Shown piece after piece: positions 26,168-38,294 of a DNA stretch of 64,000 nt. A program made the position numbers and the translations under genes. The DNA lies in the NCBI GenBank assembly GCA_015146655.1, contig VKHL01000031.1:168822-232821 (forward strand), given 5' to 3'. Each line of letters begins with the position of its first letter. Position 1 is the stretch's first letter. The notes under the pieces were generated by a model, which was given only the letters and a program-made list of their open reading frames with translations, made no database searches and had not been told where the DNA came from. Source of the DNA: Ochromonas danica (taxonomy: Eukaryota > Sar > Chrysophyceae > Chromulinales > Chromulinaceae).

Positions 26168-26745
26168 CTTACTCACACTGACTGACTTAGATAGACTGTT
26201 CTTTGCTTGTTATAATTGTTGTTGTAGTTGTTTGATAATCAATTAAATAGACATGAAGAGTATTCACTTACTATCTACTAGATGGGAGGAATATCTTTTG
26301 GTATATTTTGTTGTTCAGTCTTGTTAAAAAGAAAGAGATGATAATATGGAAGGGAATATGAAAGAATTCTTTCTTTTGATAGCTTATCTTCTTCACCTTC
26401 CAATTCAATCCAAAGAGCAAAACAAAGGGAAACAATTGAAATCAATTTGTTGACCTCACTGTTAAGGAAAAGTCAATATTTCGAAATAGCGATATTTAAT
26501 AAACTAGCCTTTTGGTTGCTCCACTACATTTTAGAACGCATGCATCTTTGGATGTGTACCATGCCCACCATCAATGTCTTCATCTAATTCACTGTGAGAG
26601 CATCACATCCAAGAATCATATCAGGCGAGTGCATGCAACAGGCAACTGCCATCAGTAATAAAGCATTATTGTAAAGGATTGACAAATCATCGAGAAGGTT
26701 CCGTTACAGTCACTAGTTAATATTACTATAAGTTTTACTATGCCA
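26168..26745. other. Intergenic region between MFS and helicase-associated genes
   Basis: About 580 bp, AT-rich. Both flanking genes are on the minus strand, so this holds the MFS promoter and the 3' end of the next gene. No other feature was recognised. Confidence 0.5.
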
Positions 26746-28975
26746 TTACAAGATGTTCTCAAATTTCTTTAACATTGTAGGAGATGGAGGTATCCACCAG
26801 AGAAAATCTAGATCGTCTAAAATCTCTTTGCGATCAGGATAATGCCGTTCAATCAACTGTTGTTGAATACGACAAATAACAACCCATTCTCCCAGAGGGA
26901 TTCCTGCCATCCATACTGGCCATTGAGGCTCATCAGGTATGACAAAGTCTTCAAGAGGTAAGATGAAGCCATATAGATGATTATACACTCGTACAGCAAA
27001 CAGGAAAGGCTCGAAAGGGAAGTGAAGATAGGTGCTCCGATCTCCCCAATCAAAGCCAAGAGCATCGAGGAATTCTCTCCGTGAAGGATCTTCATAACCT
27101 TCAATATCTCCACACCGAAGTCTTTCCACAAACCTTCCTAATGGCATATATTCTAAAATCTCATGAAACTTGGGATAGTTTCGAAGAACTTGATCGTTAA
27201 TGACAAAGTGTGACGGTACGTTGACATCACCAAAAGTAGACTTATATGCCAACAATGCTTCTACTACATGCTCCCATGAAAATCTTTCAAATTCAATATA
27301 ACGATATCCTCTTTCTTTCATCTCGGCAAGTTCATTAGGTGGAATATAACGTGCAAGTGACTGACTCAAAGTAAATGGGCTCATGTATCCTTCAAAATGA
27401 GATAATTCGCGCACTTCAGGTTTATCTGACACTTCCTTTGACAGAATATGATGATTCATTGCTGTCGCAATAACTTCTGTATACTCTGAAGGAGTAAAGA
27501 TAGATGTACACATGTCAATATCATCATCATAGGGGATGTCCATAGAGGACAGGGAGGAGAAGGCATCATAGGCTGAGGAGGGGTCCTCATCACCTGAAAG
27601 CATCAATGAAGAGGAAAGTTCAAGCCCTTGATCTAAATCATCCACCTGATTATCATAATCTCCAACTCTATCTAACTCATTCACTTTGCTACTTGAAGAA
27701 CGCTTACGACGATCATCATAATCCCAATCGAATCCCAAGCGGGTTAACATATCCCTTTGAAAGACAAACCATTCCTTTGTTAGAGAATACAACAATTGCT
27801 GACACAAAGATTCATTCTTACCTTCTCTCTTGTGAATTACCAACAAAGGTACCTTGTAAGCGAATAGATTGAACACGTGTTCCGAGCTTCACACCATAAG
27901 TGGAAGGAGGCCATGGCGGACTACTGGGGACAACGAAGGATAAAGGCACCAGAACATCACCATACATGTCTTTATAGACCTTTAACGCTTCATAGATAAT
28001 TTCAAAGCGTTTCTTGGACAAAGCAGCTCGACTTGACTCTTCCCACTGGAAACCCAATTCACTCAGAAGCATTCTGCGCTGAGGAAAACCAGTCAAGAAC
28101 TTATCTTCTTTTCGAATCAAATTAACATATTGACCCAATGGCAGATCATGAATGTCATCTGGCCATGGTGCTACCGCTGGAACAATAAAATCAGGTGGAA
28201 CAAGAAGACTACTGTCTTCCACTTGCTTGTAAATACGCAATGCATCACATACGAGCTCAAACAAATCACTTTCGAACTGTTGCCTAGCACTTCCATCACG
28301 AAGTCTCCATTCAAAACCCAACAAATCTAACTCAGCTTTTCTATCAGGTCGATCACGAACATATCGTCCAGCACTACGTATGGCAGCGACACGAGTTCCC
28401 AACCTTAACCCACGAGCTAATCGAGGCCAAGGCTCCGTATCAGGCACTTCGTACTTTGCTGGTACTCTAATATCTCCATAAACTTCCTTATAGACTTTTA
28501 AAGCTGCGATGATAGTAGACCAATCATCAATTACAACATCACCTACAGGGTTGAAGCCATGCTCTTTCAAAGCCTGAGCTTTATCAGGATAAAACTTGTA
28601 GAACTCTTTTGATGAAAGAATTTTCTCTAACCTCTTGCCCAGTCGAAGACCATGTAGATGTACTGGCCAAGGTGCTTCAGCTGGCACTTCGAATTTATTG
28701 GGGATATCATAGTCTCCATACACTTGATTGAAAATCCCAATAGCCTCCAGAATCTCATCAAAGTCATCAAGTACAAGTTCTGAAGTTTCAAAAACGGAAA
28801 CTCTTGCATGTAATTGGAATAAATTCTTTGCACTAGTCTGTTGATGAGGCTGCACCACGACACCTTGCCAATAGCTATTACCACGACAATATCGTCCACA
28901 TGCAATCCATGGCTTGGAAATTTGATAGCTTTGAATACCAATAATCAGGAAGAGAAAAAGAAAATATCCTTTCAT
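26746..28975 (-). CDS. Secreted or plastid protein of helicase-associated domain repeats
   Basis: Two exons (28975-27822, 27754-26746) join in phase 2 to 720 residues. An N-terminal hydrophobic segment (about residues 3-17, cleavage near IQSYQ) looks like a signal peptide. After it come about six repeats of about 65-80 residues. Each has a helix with LKVYK or similar, a YGD..VP..F.VP..PWP segment, a GLRLG..V..IR motif and a closing LGF.W. This is the helicase-associated (HA) domain pattern, abundant in diatoms and other stramenopiles. No helicase motor is present. An acidic stretch lies near residue 470. In HA proteins the repeats are thought to bind nucleic acid, so a secretory or plastid-directed copy is curious. 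A signal peptide followed by an aromatic residue would allow plastid import, but that is speculative. Confidence 0.8.
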
Positions 28976-29445
28976 TCTCTACCAATAGTTCTTGCACAAA
29001 ACTTACCAATCGTGCAACCTGTATTATCGTCAGTCAAGTGGAGTGAGCAGTCGTGGTTGCCCTCTCTTCTGGTGAGGAGACCATCACAGGTTTAAACCCG
29101 ATATTTTGACTTTTGATTACACAACATCCCAGTTTACTTTCAGTGTCGGCGTCGTTGTTCAGTATTGTTGTGTTGCATGGGAATGCTGTGTCTGGTCCTG
29201 CGATCTTTGGTGTGATCGATCGATCAAACAAAGACACGAGACGTTCCAATCATCTATTCTGTTTTCAGAAAGAGTCATAGCACTTGACTTTCACAGAAGC
29301 AAATAGACATTAACAGAGAAGTTGGTCGTTAATAATAGTGAAGTTTTAGTTTCCTTCTGCAAGGTAAGATTGCTAATGATTTGACCAAATAGGGTTTTCC
29401 AAATTATCCTTCTTTGCTTTAAATAGAAGAACAACGAGATAGATA
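28976..29445. promoter_or_regulatory. Divergent helicase-associated / CLC intergenic region
   Basis: 470 bp between opposite start codons, so both promoters lie here. No clear core element was recognised. Confidence 0.5.
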
Positions 29446-31404
29446 ATGTTGAATGCGAAGTTAATGGATAATGATGAAATGAAGCAACCTGCGGCACCTG
29501 CTCCTAACGACTATGATCGAAGGACCACATTTGCTGAGCGCGTTGCCAGGAAATCCACCTTTTCTCGTGAATTCACTTTTGATGGAGCTTATGTTCGAGA
29601 CACCATTACTCAGCCTATTGCTGGTCTTGCTCGTACGTTAACAGAAGTTGGAAATCGGTTTGATCCTGATGCAAAGTTTACCAAGTCGGTAATTGCGGAA
29701 TATAATGTCGTCTCCGCAAAGGGTAACGAAGGTGATATCCCCTTTCCTGACGGATTTTTGAATACCTTTGCATTTTGGAAGGTCATGTTCTTCGTAATGT
29801 TGGTGGCTTCCATCATGGGTGTGATTGCCTCAGGGTTTATGAACTTCACCGATCAGGTTAGTCTGTAATTTCTTTGGGAAGAAATGAACAAACTTCTGAC
29901 TATTTTCTCTTCTTCTTAGGTCCCGAGACAATGGCTTGGATGCAACATTGATGAAGAGACAGATTGTGCTGATTTTTATCATGGCCATCTGTATTATTTA
30001 TGGATCACAGTTGGTGGTGGGTTTGTTGTTGGCTGTATTCGTTGGGCTTTTTACTATCCGGAAAATCTTCCCGGCCTTTTCAAAGATGTACAAACTTTTC
30101 ATGTCGATCCTAAATGGGTTATTTTTACTCTCTCTATTTCGGCTATCTCGCTTGGATGTGGTGCTGCTCTGGGGCCTGAGCAGGCAATGGGCAACATGGG
30201 TGGTGGAATCGCTTACTTTGTTACTCAGCATGTTACATTCGCAGATGAAGAGTACAAGCAGCTTGCGGTGCTTGCTGGTATGGCTGCACCCTTAGGTGCA
30301 TTATTTCCTTCGCCAATGTTAGGAGCATTAATGATGCACGAGCTGGGCGAACCTCCAAAACATTTTATGGAATCAACCATTATACTTTCCATTGCGGCTT
30401 GTTTGTGCTTTGCTGTATACTATGAGCTCATTGGTGTTTCTTATCTTGATTTTTCTGGAACCAATCAGATTCTTCTGTCTGATGAGTGGATTTATAAGGG
30501 ATATGAAGATTGGCAACTGGGAACTGGCGTCGTTATCGGTATCATGTCGGCTATCCTTTGCACTACTGTGATGCTCTTTATTGGTATTTGCAAGCAGGTG
30601 AGTATGAGATTGTCGTTGCCTGCCATTAATTTGCTAAAATGGCGTTGCTTGGTTGACTTCAGGTCTTTTTCCGTGTGCGAGAGCGCCTTGCACACAACTC
30701 ATTCTTGAGGGAAGTTGTTCCCCCAACTCTGGGCGGACTATGCATTGGTATGAGTTAATTAACCATGTTGTTTGTTTCATTGGATATAATCTACTCTTGT
30801 GATAGGTTTCACCAACTGGGCCTTACCCGGCACTATTGGCAATGGGTCCGTTTTCTTGCACTATTTCATCAAATATGGTGCTAGTACTGCAGATGATGCT
30901 ATGTCTCCCAAGTTGCTATTGTGCACAGGATTTGCTCGTGCTTTTCTTCTTGGAGTGTCTATGAATTGTGGCTTTGTAGGTGGCATCATCTTCCCTTTCA
31001 TCACGATGGGTATTATTGCTGGCGCCTATATGTATAAATTCTATTCATGGATGCCAAAATTGTTGTGCCTCGCCACTTTTATGGTTTCTTTGCCATGTGG
31101 GGTTGTGCCATTGCCATTCACGTTTGCTTGCTTGTCTGTGTTCGTATTTTTCTTGGGACCTTACCAGACAGTTCCAATTTTCGTCAGCTGCTTTGTCTCT
31201 TATTCACTTCTCACTGGTTCTGGTCTGCTTCAGTCTTTGGTCAATAGACAAAACAAATCAAATAAAGGCAAAGATGGTGCTGACCCAGAAGTCGATGAGA
31301 AGGCCAAGGCACAAGCTCAGAAAGAAGCTGATGACTTCGCTCTTCAGCAATATCTGGGCAATAAGAAAGCTACTGTTCCTTTGCCAAGCCCCGCAAAGCC
31401 TTAA
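29446..31404 (+). CDS. CLC-family chloride channel/transporter
   Basis: Four exons (29446-29856, 29920-30597, 30663-30747, 30806-31404) join to 590 residues. It is a multi-pass membrane protein of the CLC family, which conduct or exchange anions. Family marks: a GAALGPEQAMG segment (about residue 222) corresponds to the GREGP motif and keeps the gating Glu. A helix with AGMAAPLGALFPSPMLGAL follows, and NCGFVGGIIFPFITMG matches the GGIF.P selectivity region. The cytosolic N-terminus is about 110 residues. The C-terminus ends about 60 residues after the last helix with a Lys/Ala-rich tail and lacks the CBS pair found in most eukaryotic CLCs. Location (plasma membrane, vacuole or plastid) cannot be read from the sequence. 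Confidence 0.87.
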
Positions 31405-31923
31405 GAAGGATTTATTTATGGTATATATCACTCCGTTACTTTTGTACTGTCAGTGCGGGGGTGTTTGTAAAGTTTAGTGCCGAATAGTTTGATAGCGGCA
31501 ATGGTTTTGATAGTCCATGCAACTCAATCAATGGTTATTTATTGGCTTGTCATGCTGAAGACATGTCGGCTAATGGATGATTTTGATTAAGATGAGTTAG
31601 ATTTAAGAGTTATTTTTAAATCTCTTTAACTCAGAGAAAATTGAATTCAACCACCACAACATTTCTTTTCTTTTCCGCCGTCAACGGACAATATCGGAGA
31701 AATGTTCCGTTCACTGTTCTTTTTGAAAATGATGATTTCAAAACCAGATTAGAAAAGTTTTCGATGGATGTGTGCAAGTGTGTGTGTTCTGCTGAGAGTG
31801 TGCTTGTGTGCATGTGTGCAAGCGAAGTGTTGCTGTCTGCTCGGCCCGCCCGAACGGCTGGGCGGCGGAAGAAGAAATCGCATCCTTTCTCTTTCCTCAA
31901 CAGCTTCAATTGTTTGACCCTTC
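31405..31923. promoter_or_regulatory. Diverged upstream region of tandem copy 1
   Basis: It holds the CLC 3' flank and, from about 31614, sequence recognisably related to 37925-38294 but with many substitutions and indels. A 35-bp block, 31868-31902, is identical to 38225-38259. A pyrimidine-rich stretch then leads into the identical repeat. It probably contains the promoter of the gene at 32154. Confidence 0.6.
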
Positions 31924-32153
31924 TCTTTCTCTTCTCTTCTCCCCTCTTTTCTTGATCACCTTTCTCTTCCATCTTGCACTGATTCTCAATTTATACTGTA
32001 GCCTCTTTATCTTTTTGCAGAGAAGCGAAATTCAATCAGAAAGATAGAATACAATTTTTAAAATAGAAGGTAGTTCACCCTCTCATAATTGGTGTTGGCA
32101 TAGAGCAATAAAGAGCTAGATTAAATTGAAGAAGAGTTGTTTTTAAGACATCA

Positions 32154-35100
32154 ATGTTGAATGATGGTATATTTCCCAGCAACTCTATTTCTCCCCCCTC
32201 GGAAGCGGTTATTTCCAACCTTTGTGAGGTGTTGATGGCACCCTCCCAGGTACACCATCAGCCGTGGCACAATGATCAACATTTAGCACAACGAACTGAG
32301 ATGTGTAAGACAATAGCAACTATACTTAATTCGAAAACGTCTTTGGCTGATGATAAAGCACTTAGCATTGCCAAACTGATCGAAGTGAAACTCTACAGCT
32401 GTGCGACATCTTTGGAAGAGTGAGTTCGTTGGTAGTGAAACTAAAATTCTATAACTTATTTGATGTTTGAATGTGATAGGTATCAAGATCGTGATTCTTT
32501 AAGCACCAGAGTGAAGCACTTGGTTGTGGAGCTTTTACGGGAAGCAAAACGTATTCAGTCAAATGGGACAAACAAGGAAAAGCCTGAAAGTGCTCCAATC
32601 GATCTCACAAATGACCGATCTTCTTCAGCCAATCAACCCAAGCCACAATTAAGTCAACGCTGTTCCAGGGCTTTCATCGTCGAAATGCTGGATCGGCTGC
32701 TAACGAATTCCTTCAAGAAGCCTCATGTGAATGTGCAAGGGAGCAAAGATGGTATTTTCCAATGGCTTGTAGAGGTACGATCAGAGTTAGCTAGTCTACG
32801 CGCTGACAATGATGGTGTTTTGCCACAAGACGAACTGTACGGTGGAGTTAGCTTTAATGAAACTGATCCGTCAACTTACTGGACAGACGAAAGTCAGTTC
32901 GCTACTTGGTGGAAGAACAATGTGGTTAAGAGAAGCAAATATGAGCAGATGCTGGAACAAGCCAAATATAACGGAGGGAGTCTCCGAAAAGAACATAAGT
33001 AAGAATTCTGCTGTAGCAATTTCTCTGTTGAGCTTATAGCCATGTTGTCATGGAATAGTGCGGCATTCTACACAGCGGTGATTGAACGGGTGGAGAATAT
33101 TCGAAGAGAATCATTGAAGCTCATGGGGAGTAATCAGGGAGCGGGTAATCAGGAAGCCAGTTTAGCGACAAACCATGAAAATGGAGCCTCGGCCTCTTCA
33201 CGCGATGTTTATTACAACAACTTTGTATTGCTTCTTTTCCGTTTACTTTCTGATGATAAAACAAGCTGTGTTCGCTGGGAGGACACTGTGAGAACCTCTT
33301 CCAGTTCTAGGGAGTCAACTTCGATCGGCTATGATTCTTTTGTGATTGATTCAAATGAGTTTGCTACAACTGCAATGAAGCATTATTTCTCAAGTAAGAA
33401 AGCTTTGATACTTGACCCACTCATGTCAAGTAAATGCCTCATGATGGTTTTTCATAGATTTAAATTTGGAAAGTTTTGAGCGGCAGTTGGAGATACATGG
33501 ATTTACTGTGGACCACGTAAATGGGAAAATACGCGGTTTCCACACCCATCTAAAGAGAGGAGATCAAAGTTCAGCGGATGCATTACAAGCTCTGTACAGA
33601 AAGCAACATCGAGCTCCTCAAAGTGGCCCCAGAGTAAGTCAAACAGCTTTATACGCCCTCCAACTTCAGCGGATGTTGCGAGAACAATTAGGCACCGAAC
33701 AAAAGCAGCAGTTAGAGCAATTAGAATCTTTGCCTGCATCTTCATCTTCTACCGGTATCTCTCCTCCTTCTACAAGTGCGGCTATGCTTCCACCATCTCT
33801 CCCTTCACTTGCTGGCGCTATCAATGCTAGCACGGTTTCTGGTAATGCAGCTCCTGCTGGCCGAACACTTCTTGGCACCTCTTCTGGTAATGCAGCTCCT
33901 GCTGGTCGAACACTTCTTGGCGGAGCACTTCCTGCTACCGCTTCTGGTACTGCGATTGGTAATACTTCGCTTTTTGGTACTACTCGTAGTACTACTCTTC
34001 CACGTGTTGACACCGCCATTCCTGGTACCGCACTTTCTAGTGCCACGCTTCTTGGCAATGCACTTGCTGGCGCTGTTCCTGGTTCTAACCTTCCTGGTAC
34101 AGCTGCAAGTTCGGTGCCATCCACTTCGCTGTTTCAACCAACTCTACCCATGAATCCTCTTCCTCTTTCGATGCTTGCACAATGTTCTCAGATGAATTCG
34201 GTGCCTAACTTGGCATCATTACCATCGTTTAGCGGTCTAAGTAACGAGGCTGGTCCCTTTCATTCAAGTGGTCGGAATACCGCATACTGTCCACCACTGT
34301 CCTCCTTTTCTTCTATACTGCCCAATGCTCCGCAACCTTCTTTGCTGGGAGGTGTTTCTGGTAACCCGTTTCCTCTGCTGAATCCGGCAGGGAATCCTTG
34401 GACTGATAACTCGTTGTTCGGTATGAATGCTTTTCCCTACCAATCCCCGTTGCCTACAGCAAACAATCAAGCTCTTCTCTTGATGCAGAACTTGATGCAA
34501 AGTCAGTTGTCTGATCCATTGACTATGGTCATGATGCAGACCATGCAAGCTTGCCTAACAAGTGTGAGCCAGCAAATCAATCAGGCGCTCCATCCATTCC
34601 TAGCCCCTTATATTCTCTCTACAACGCCTTCTTCCTCTGTTTATCCTGGCTTCACGGCAACGGGATATCCCAGTCAGTTTCATGTGTATCCAACTCAACT
34701 GGAGGCACAAACAGAGGCAGTTCCTTCTGCCGCCCCTAAGCAAGTAGCGAAGGAGGCTGAAATGGAAAATGAGAAGAAAGAAGCAGAAATGACCGAAGTC
34801 GGCAAAGCTGAGGAGCGCAGACAAGCCTCTAAGAGGCGCCGCAATCGAAATTCCTTCCCTTCTTCTCCTATTATCACCGCTCCTCCCTTGGCCATCGTCA
34901 ATGAAGATGATATTTATGCCAAGCCTTACAAGACTTCTCGTAGGCGACGCTCTGCTGATGATGCCGCAGTAGTAAGTTCTGCGAATCAGGATGAAGTGTA
35001 TCAGAGTAAGTTATGGAGAAGCACTCGCAAAAGAAAGAATGGCAGAAGTGGTCGCGACAGTGCACCTCTTCATGCACTCATTCCCTCAAATCCTGGCGGA

Positions 35101-37390
35101 AGCGATGATGAATCGGTCAATAGCGACGATAGCTCTTCAATTGCATCTCTAGACGAAAAAGCAACCATCGCAAGCAATGCCGACGTTAACGCACGACAAG
35201 TCGTAGATGCAGTTGTTGAAAGTATGTCTTTATATCCTTGCGACATGCTCGATCTGTCTCAGCCTCGTGCGCGTCGTGTCTATGTTGATTTGACTATGGA
35301 CGTACCCTTGAATGATGATGTGAATGCCAGACGTGCACGTAAAGTGTTCCATGGCAAGCTCGTGGCTTTTCGTGGTGATCTTCCTGCACCTTCAACCAAT
35401 ATCGAGCCGCAACAAGCTTCCGCAAAGGCTAGTCGTGAGCACAAAACTAGTCGCTACAATAGTGACTATGCACGTCATAGCAGTCGCATAGGGGAGAATT
35501 ATCAGGCAACTCTACCGTCACTCCAATTGATGCCCCATTGGACTCGAAGGGAACTCGACCGTTCGAGAGAAAGTCTTGTTTGGGATTCCACTATGCACCA
35601 AGAAGACTATCTTTGTCGACAGTTGCAGAAAATTCGCAATGGGGCTCGAAGTATCATGAGAGAATCCATCCAACCAGGCAACATGTATATTCTCAAGTTC
35701 AGCTCCTTTAATCCAGAGAGTAGCAACAGATCTTTAACTCGCCCGAAGTATAGCTTATGTGTTGTCCTCGAGGTTGGTGTATCTGCTCCTGATGGCGAGA
35801 ACAGTGAGAATGAAGCTGGTAGTGGACAAGAGGATGAGGATGATGACGATGCCTCGAATGTGTGGATTAAGATTTATGATGGGGAAGAGGTGAGTTTCTC
35901 TTTTAACTATGAAGACTGTCTGTCCTTGCTTCATTTTATTGTTGTGCTTGTAAACTCAATAGGAAATTGATGTGCATTCAAATCAATTACTGCCCATTTA
36001 CGGTTTGACTGAGGACTACCTATTACCTGCATTGCATGATAAGAATCTCCGTTCCAGTTTGGCGGAATACTATGATGGCATTTTTCATCGAATTTATAAT
36101 TATTCTTCGATTGATGTTGATGACGACGACGAAGAGGCTCCTCGTTGGACATCACGAGAAGCTCGTCTCTTTTCCACAGCCATCAAACGTCACAGTGATA
36201 ATGTTGCCAAAGTGTGGCGTCTTTGCTTTGCAACAACTCGATCTCTAAAGCAGGTGTTAGATTTCTACTATCGCATTTACTGCACATATCTGGCCGCAGC
36301 TCCTCGCAAAGTCTTTCGTGTGTTCTCAACTGCCGATCAATTGGTTGAAGAAAGCCGTAAAGCTATTCTTGAACGCGAAGAACTGGAAATAAATATGACG
36401 AAAGAAGGTATCAAAGAGAGTGATAATGACAGTGAGTCACTGGTAAGCCATTCAGAGGTCATCGAAGAAGAGGATGTGGAAGAAGAAGAAGAAGAAGAAG
36501 AAGTGGAAGATGAAGATGTCGTTGAAGAGGACGTCATTGATAAAGCAGAAAGGGAAGATGAAGCTTCCACCAAGGAATCTGATAAGAGTGAAGAGGGCGA
36601 TGAGGATGGAAATGATGAAGAGGGTGACGACGAAGAGGATGCTAAACATGTTCCTGAAGTTACTCGAGATAGCGACGAGGAGGGAGTTGCTATGATAAAG
36701 AAGAAAAGAAGAAAGAAAGGCCGTGTTCGTCTGACACTTGTTCGTCACCGCAACCAAAAGACTGCAAAGCGCCGTGACTCCAGTGCGGAGGAGGTCTTAG
36801 TGGCACCCAAAAGAAATGACAATCGACCAGCAAATAGCAGAAAAGCCTCTGTGAGAGATTCGGAGGAGTTGGTAGAAACTGTTCCCGTGAAGAGACGAAG
36901 AGTATCCGCTCCTGCAGCCATTTCAATTGACAGCAAATCCGGTGATCCTGAAATGAGCCTTGTTAGCGATGGTGAGGTGAATATTGGCGATTCTTCTGTC
37001 CGCCGCGGCAATGTTCGTCGCAAGAGTCTAGCAGACATTATCAACGCTACTCGTGATTCCGATCCTGCTTCCAAGTATACTATACGTTTGGATGATGGGC
37101 ATTATGGATACTTGTCCATCGCTCCCCAGGTTGTTCCTCGCAACGGCTTGAAGTTATGTTTCTGTGAGAAGCCAGCAAACCGTCATGAGCGATATTTAAA
37201 ATGCACATTGGGGATAAAATGCCATGGATTTTGTCATTTATCTTGTCTCAATCTGTCCCATGCGAGCGATTTCAAGCTGCGCACGCAATATATGAACTAT
37301 ATCTGCCCTCCTTGTCATTCTTTTACTAATGAGTCTGAAGAAGAAGAGACCAGAGTGACAAGAAGTCAAATTAAAAGTAAAGCTCGCTAG
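32154..37390 (+). CDS. KIX-HSF-SANT-PHD chromatin/transcription regulator, copy 1
   Basis: Five exons: 32154-32419, 32480 to 32979 or 32998, 33040 or 33017 to 33393, 33458-35889, 35963-37390; about 1,660 residues. Domains in order: a KIX-like helix bundle (about 45-105), typical of coactivator surfaces; an HSF-type DNA-binding domain split over exons 3-4 (about 310-430) ending YFSSNLNLESFERQLEIHGF, matching the heat-shock-factor wing-helix pattern; a long Ser/Pro/Gly-rich region with two GNAAPAGRTLLG units; basic patches (KRRRNR); a folded segment near 1125-1245 that might be BAH-like; a SANT-like domain (about 1255-1305, WTSREARLF...VWRLCF); a long acidic and basic stretch; and a PHD finger (CFCEKP...CHGFCHLSCLNL...CPPC, about 1596-1650). 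Probably a nuclear DNA-binding chromatin regulator. The junction between exons 2 and 3 is ambiguous. Confidence 0.82.
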
Positions 37391-37909
37391 GGATCGCTTT
37401 TGAGCAAACCATTCATATTGTTCTATTAATTCACTTCTTCACTTTGTTGTGGTCTTCGGGAATAACAACAACTGTGAGATGTTCACGATTATCATTTCAA
37501 AACAGCGGGAACAGATGTTGTATGATGTCTCGTTGTGATGTCGATAGATTGAGGTGTAGGTTTTGTTTTGTTCTGTGTACTTCTGAGTATCTCCTTCAGT
37601 TACTAGGTGTACCCACCACCCAAAGTTTCCATGGTGTGAAATGCGAAGGGATTAATTTTGTATCATGGCTTGGTATTGGTTTTCTTGTGATGATTGGATG
37701 ATATTCCTTTAAAGAGGGTGTTGTTGGTTTAATAATTCACCATGAAGCTCCTTGTTTCACCACCCACTCTCTCTCTCTATATGACACACCGTTATAGTAG
37801 TTGTAGTGTAACAGTAGTTTGTAGATGAGAATTGTGACTTTGAAAGAATGTATGCTAACACAATTGAATTCAATATTACGCGATTTCCTATTATAATGTA
37901 CCAGAGACT
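37391..37909. other. 3' flank of tandem copy 1
   Basis: This 519-bp stretch follows the stop codon and belongs to the duplicated unit (same as 43762-44280). A CTCTCTCTCTA run lies near 37770. No further gene was recognised. Confidence 0.6.
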
Positions 37910-38094
37910 GTACTGAATGTTTTCGTTATCTATATCTTTTTAACACAGAGAATGTTGAATTCAGGCAAAACAACTCCCCATTTCCGGCGTCAGCGGACAA
38001 TATTACAGATCTATTCCATTGGTTGCAAAGTGATTATTTCATTTCAAAACCAGATTACTAGATTGTTAGGAATCCTAGTAAAAGTTCTCGATGG

Positions 38095-38149
<55 letters not shown>

Positions 38150-38294
38150 CAATTGCGGAATGCGTGGTGCTCGGCGCACTGCCGAGTGCGTGCGTGTTCT
38201 GTGTTGGCAACCGTTGAGCCGGTAGAAGAAGAAATCGCATCCTTTCTCTTTCCTCAACACTCCCTTCTGACTTCATTCATTTGCTTTATCCTTT
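37910..38294. promoter_or_regulatory. Diverged spacer/upstream region of tandem copy 2
   Basis: The only non-identical part of the tandem array. It resembles 31614-31923 (shared TTGAATTCA near 37956, the TTTCAAAACCAGATTA stretch, TCGATGGATGTGTG) with many changes and a GT expansion. It keeps the 35-bp block at 38225-38259. It probably holds the copy 2 promoter. Confidence 0.6.
38096..38143 (+). repeat. (GT)n microsatellite upstream of copy 2
   Basis: About 24 GT units followed by GCGCGCGC. Copy 1 has only a short, interrupted GTGTGT stretch here (31769-31783). Confidence 0.95.

Larger units (their letters stand above)
31924..37909 (+). repeat. Tandem duplication, copy 1 (about 5,986 bp)
   Basis: It matches 38295-44280 at a constant offset of 6,371. 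I found no difference in the leader, exons, introns or 3' flank wherever I compared, and translations in other frames agree too. Identity stops abruptly after accagagact at 37909 and starts at 31924. The unit contains one complete gene. Confidence 0.95.

Noticed and set aside
32999-33039. A 41-nt intron using the best donor and best acceptor
   Set aside because: It leads to an in-frame stop six codons later and would remove the HSF, SANT and PHD parts; kept only as a possible alternative splice.
33666-34153. Several 110-150-codon frames inside exon 4 of the duplicated gene
   Set aside because: They are shadows of the GNAAPAGRTLLG-type repeats; the exon with the HSF domain explains the region.
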